NCBI GenBank assembly: GCA_038503065.1
Contig: JBCAMK010000013.1
Span: 1-64,000 of the forward strand
DNA from: Paragyromitra xinjiangensis
Taxonomy: Eukaryota > Ascomycota > Pezizomycetes > Pezizales > Discinaceae
Reading direction: 5' to 3'
Length of the DNA stretch: 64,000 nucleotides
A model generated the notes under the pieces. That model did not search any database, was not told the DNA's origin, and saw only the letters and a list, made by a program, of their open reading frames with translations. Each line of letters starts with the position of its first letter. Position 1 is the first letter of the stretch. Shown piece by piece: positions 60,755-64,000 of the stretch. A program made the translations under genes and the position numbers.

Positions 60755-63037
60755 ATGTATCGAGGCTGTGGCTGGTTGTTTTTGGTGGCGCTGCAAGCTT
60801 CCCTTGCATCCACAATCGCGACCGCAGATATCAACAATACAGACATCAAACTGAATATTCCAAAATCTCTCCCTTTAGATGCAACTTCAATTCTCGATCG
60901 TGCACTCGGGAGTCTTTCTATAGAGTTGAGTTGTGAGTGATCAGAACTACCTTTCACATCCAATACTCATGATGCACCATGCCATGTAACACACATAATA
61001 GGATCTACGAAACTCATACTAATATGTATAATACAGACTTCACCGACTTTGCAGGGAATCTCAGCCATCCAAATGTTCTATTTGCAAAAGCAATCAACAA
61101 CATCCACCAACGAACTGGACAGCATCCGGCGATTCGGCCAGGCGGAATTACAGCCGATAGTGCTTGGTTCAAAGCAAATGCAACCCTAGCAATTGAGAGA
61201 GATCTGAGTTCAGTAAGTTTTTGCCACAATATACCGGAGTTTCACAGCCAGTTTTTAGGTAACTAACTCTATCTCAGGGTGGGGGAATTTATCGATCAAC
61301 TCTCGGACCTGCATGGGTATAAATTTACGACCTCGAACGCTACATGTAGCCACGACTAACAAGGAGTAGTACGAATCTTTCACAACGCTGCCAAGCGATG
61401 TTCAATATGTTGTGGACTTAAACTTCCAAAACAACTCACTACAACTCACCACAGACCAGATGAGGTCGGCTCTGAAGTACATCCCGAGAGAGCAAATCAC
61501 TGCATTTGAGTTAGGTATTTTCCACATGGTGTATTTCCGAATTAATACAGTGATTATAGGTAGCTAAACCATGTATTTCGAGAACAGGTAATGAAGGCGA
61601 TCATTATCCGAGCAACTTTGATAGCATAAGTGGCAACGGGCCGTGGTCGATGAAAACCTATGCTATCAAGTACCTTGTGAGTACTTACGCTCTCCAGGCC
61701 GCTTCATCTACTAACTTAAACCGCAGAATTGGACTTCGGAACTCTCCTCGAGATTAAATCCGAATGGGCGCTATTTCTCAGCAGGAACTTTCGCTGATGA
61801 CCCTCCCACCGGCGCCTTCAATATCTCTGGCATCTTAGAATACGGCGCAGACAAGAACGGGAAAACATTAGCTTATTCGCAGCACATGTATCAGTACAGC
61901 ACCTGTGACCCAGCTAGGAATGCAAAGGCTACACTACCGAATCTCATCAATCACAAGAACATCACAAATTATGTGGATCTGTGGATTCCGCAAATCAAAG
62001 CAGCGGACAAGGCTGGTGGGGAGTTCTTCGTAGGAGAATATAATAGCGTTAGCTGTAGTGGTGAGATACTTTGATTTGCCTGATCCTACCATCCTTAGCT
62101 AGACACTAGCTGGTCGATATAGTGAACTAAGAATTCTAACCTGGGCGGCACTAGGAAAACTAAATGTTACTGATACCTTTGGGCAAGCTTTATGGGTTGT
62201 AGATACCACCCTGTGGTCGGCGTAAGCTCTCGCCATATTACCCCAAGCACTTGGTCTTATAGTATGGTTGACATTTTCCTAGATACCGGGGGGTACGAAG
62301 AATGTACCTACATAATGGCGCCACCCTAGTCCTTCAAAGGTGCGTCTTAACCTATTCTTCCGAGAGGCATTCCCGACATCTAACAACCCTAAACCTCACA
62401 GCTCCATCCAAGCGAATACTCCAGGCTATAGCAAGTATAATCTCATCATGCCACGGGACAGTCCAGAGACCGGCCCGGCAAGACTTTCGCCATCCTACGT
62501 CAGCTATCTGCTCATAGCTGAGGCTGTTGGCTCCTCAAATAAGTCACGCTTAGCTCCAATCTCAACTGAGCTTGAGGACATGGGAGTCTACGGGATATGG
62601 GAAGATAGCAAGGGCCCTGCAAGGATTGTGGCGCTGAATATGGAACCTTGGAACGGAACCTCAAAATTTTGGGACTGGAATAGCACCACTCCAACAACCA
62701 CTTTGGGGAGTGATGATGCGCTTGGAAATTCGAAGCGACCAACAGTCACCTTGGATCTCTCCAAGTTCCAAAAGAAGCTCATTGTCAAAAGTGAGGAACC
62801 CAAAAACATACCTATTTAATTATTTAACAGCTAACATTCATTGAATTAGGAATGACTTCACCAGGATTAAATGAGAAGAACCCTCACTTGGTCACATGGG
62901 CAGGACAAGAGTACTTCAATGGAACTGCAGTAGGAAAGTATGTTGAAGAGGTCGTAACCGATGGAAAAGTCAAAGTGAGAGCAAGCGAGGGTGTTTTAAT
63001 TTTCCTTGCAGGAGGCTCGCCAAAGAGATACCCCTAA
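60755..63037 (+). CDS. GH79 beta-glucuronidase-like enzyme (553 aa)
   Basis: Ten exons: 60755-60932, 61037-61212, 61278-61316, 61370-61514, 61588-61676, 61727-62060, 62155-62221, 62283-62339, 62402-62790, 62850-63037; total 554 codons, all phases consistent. A signal peptide opens the protein. The catalytic barrel has the GH79 marks: SIELSYFTDFAGN, AIRPGGITADSAW, the acid/base Glu182 in FELGNEGDHY, and the nucleophile Glu313 in FVGEYNSVSC. The C-terminal beta domain (LSPSYVSYLLIAEAVG, IVALNMEPWN, WAGQEYFNG) is the usual GH79 C-terminal unit. It should release glucuronic acid (or 4-O-methyl form) from plant polymers such as arabinogalactan. Gene appears intact. Confidence 0.93.
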
Positions 63038-64000
63038 TCGCACCAATTAAACTTAGGTATGATTTCCTAAAACATAAATAAGAATAATAGGCATCAAAAA
63101 CGCTGAAAACTTCATTGGGGATGTCCTAAATTACGTGATTCTCGAGCTGCCAAACCTAAAGTCTAAACCACAAACTAGGATCCTATCAAATGAGCTTTAC
63201 TAAATTTCCCAGGGGGCAACTTGAACTCTCCGGAGATATAAAATGAAGACAATTCTAACTGCACCACCCAGATTGAGCTAGCTCTCCTACCTCACCAGCT
63301 CTCAGGCTTACGGACTCAATAGTTGGACTAGTTCGTCAACACTAGCACTAACCCGTGAATAAAACTTGAATTCTGTTGAAGCCAGACCTGGAAGCATGTC
63401 TCGGCATATCTTAGGGGTGGAGTGAGAACCACCATCCCCTCAATTTCCATCGCTATTCATTTAAACGCTTGAGAGTATCTCAGTTGCAGCCCACAAGACT
63501 AGGATATCGCCTATCGAGAGTAGATAGGATTCGACGAGATACGGAGTAAAATCTTGCTCCACGCAAATTGATATCTGCGCAAGTCTCAAATCTTTTTATA
63601 GTAGTTCAGCCGCAATATATCGCGATGCTTTTTTTGGGCTGGGGTTGAAACGAAGGCTAGCCACTAATCTTGCTTTAATAGGACCAATAAGTAACAAACA
63701 AAGGTTCCACACCGTTGTGTATACGTAGCACACCAGTTGTGTATACGTAGTACAGCAGTTACACAGACTATAGGAGGTAGAACTGCTATCAGCGACCCCA
63801 GGTTGTCTTCGAGTTCCTCTCTACTCATCCCATGTTCCTTATTTGCATGCGGAATCAGTTTGCCGGTCTGCAGCTTGGCCTAGAGAACATTTACTATGTC
63901 CTACGAAGTAAGTGTCATCAGCAACCCGAGACCTTACCCATCTAAGACACAGCAGGCCTGGATACTGATCTATGCTGGATTCTTAGCCCCAACAGCCGGG
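63038..64000. other. Intergenic to window edge
   Basis: No gene seen. A 21-bp unit is duplicated in tandem at 63712-63754 (GTTGTGTATACGTAG core). Confidence 0.6.
63712..63754. repeat. 21-bp tandem duplication
   Basis: Two adjacent copies of a unit with the core GTTGTGTATACGTAG, differing at a few bases. Confidence 0.75.

Noticed and set aside
1..64000. CRISPR array, bacterial operon or secondary-metabolite cluster
   Set aside because: The intron-rich eukaryotic genes exclude the first two, and no PKS, NRPS, terpene synthase or DMATS gene is present.

Overview
The window looks like nuclear DNA of a filamentous ascomycete (Pezizomycotina; a leotiomycete-type fungus would fit, but I cannot fix the genus). 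The reasons are short GT-AG introns (about 44-180 nt) in nearly every gene, small exons with ordinary phases, and typical fungal families: a HET domain, AA9, GH43 and GH79 enzymes, an NmrA-like protein, a KP4-like secreted protein, and an alpha/beta-hydrolase plus ankyrin protein. Genes sit 1-4 kb apart in AT-rich DNA full of small terminal-inverted-repeat elements, so this is gene-poor, accessory-type sequence. All splice models below were built by hand, and the exon lengths were checked to keep one reading frame from start to stop.

Layout. 889-1715 (-) unknown protein, 3 exons. 5629-9673 (+) a long HET-domain gene running into a membrane-spanning C-terminal region; its frame is unbroken except for two in-frame stop codons. 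11658-13023 (-) PLC-like phosphodiesterase. 16568-17035 (-) KP4-like secreted protein. 20058-21273 (-) alpha/beta hydrolase. 22690-23300 (+) decayed coding remnant with in-frame stops. 27836-31061 (+) intact 960-residue protein with an N-terminal SesB-type hydrolase and about 16 ankyrin repeats. 34656-36071 (+) AA9 lytic polysaccharide monooxygenase, 9 exons. 39034-41589 (-) amino-acid permease, 15 exons including an 11-nt microexon. 43176-45349 (-) GH43. 49104-49495 (-) small hydrophilic protein. 50152-51330 (-) NmrA-like protein. 52295-53553 (-) ricin-B/beta-trefoil-like protein. 54432-56170 (+) F-box-like protein. 58122-60013 (+) large secreted protein of unknown function. 60755-63037 (+) GH79 beta-glucuronidase-like enzyme.

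How the genes may work together. There is no operon and no secondary-metabolite cluster. Two functional themes appear. The first is plant-polymer use: AA9 (cellulose/hemicellulose oxidation), GH43 (arabinose/xylose side chains) and GH79 (glucuronic-acid side chains), all with signal peptides, with a permease between two of them. The second is recognition and antagonism: a HET gene, a SesB-ankyrin protein built like a fungal NLR without its nucleotide-binding module, a KP4-like secreted protein and a carbohydrate-binding-type beta-trefoil protein.

Mobile DNA. At least six short TA-bounded inverted-repeat elements (MITE-like, as expected of Tc1/mariner derivatives), one inserted inside another, plus longer foldback elements at 10733-11051, 18712-19100 and 37107-37632 (with a diverged half copy at 24562-24690). 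A 115-bp inverted repeat supplies the stop codon of the ankyrin gene. No complete transposase, tRNA, rRNA or CRISPR array was found.
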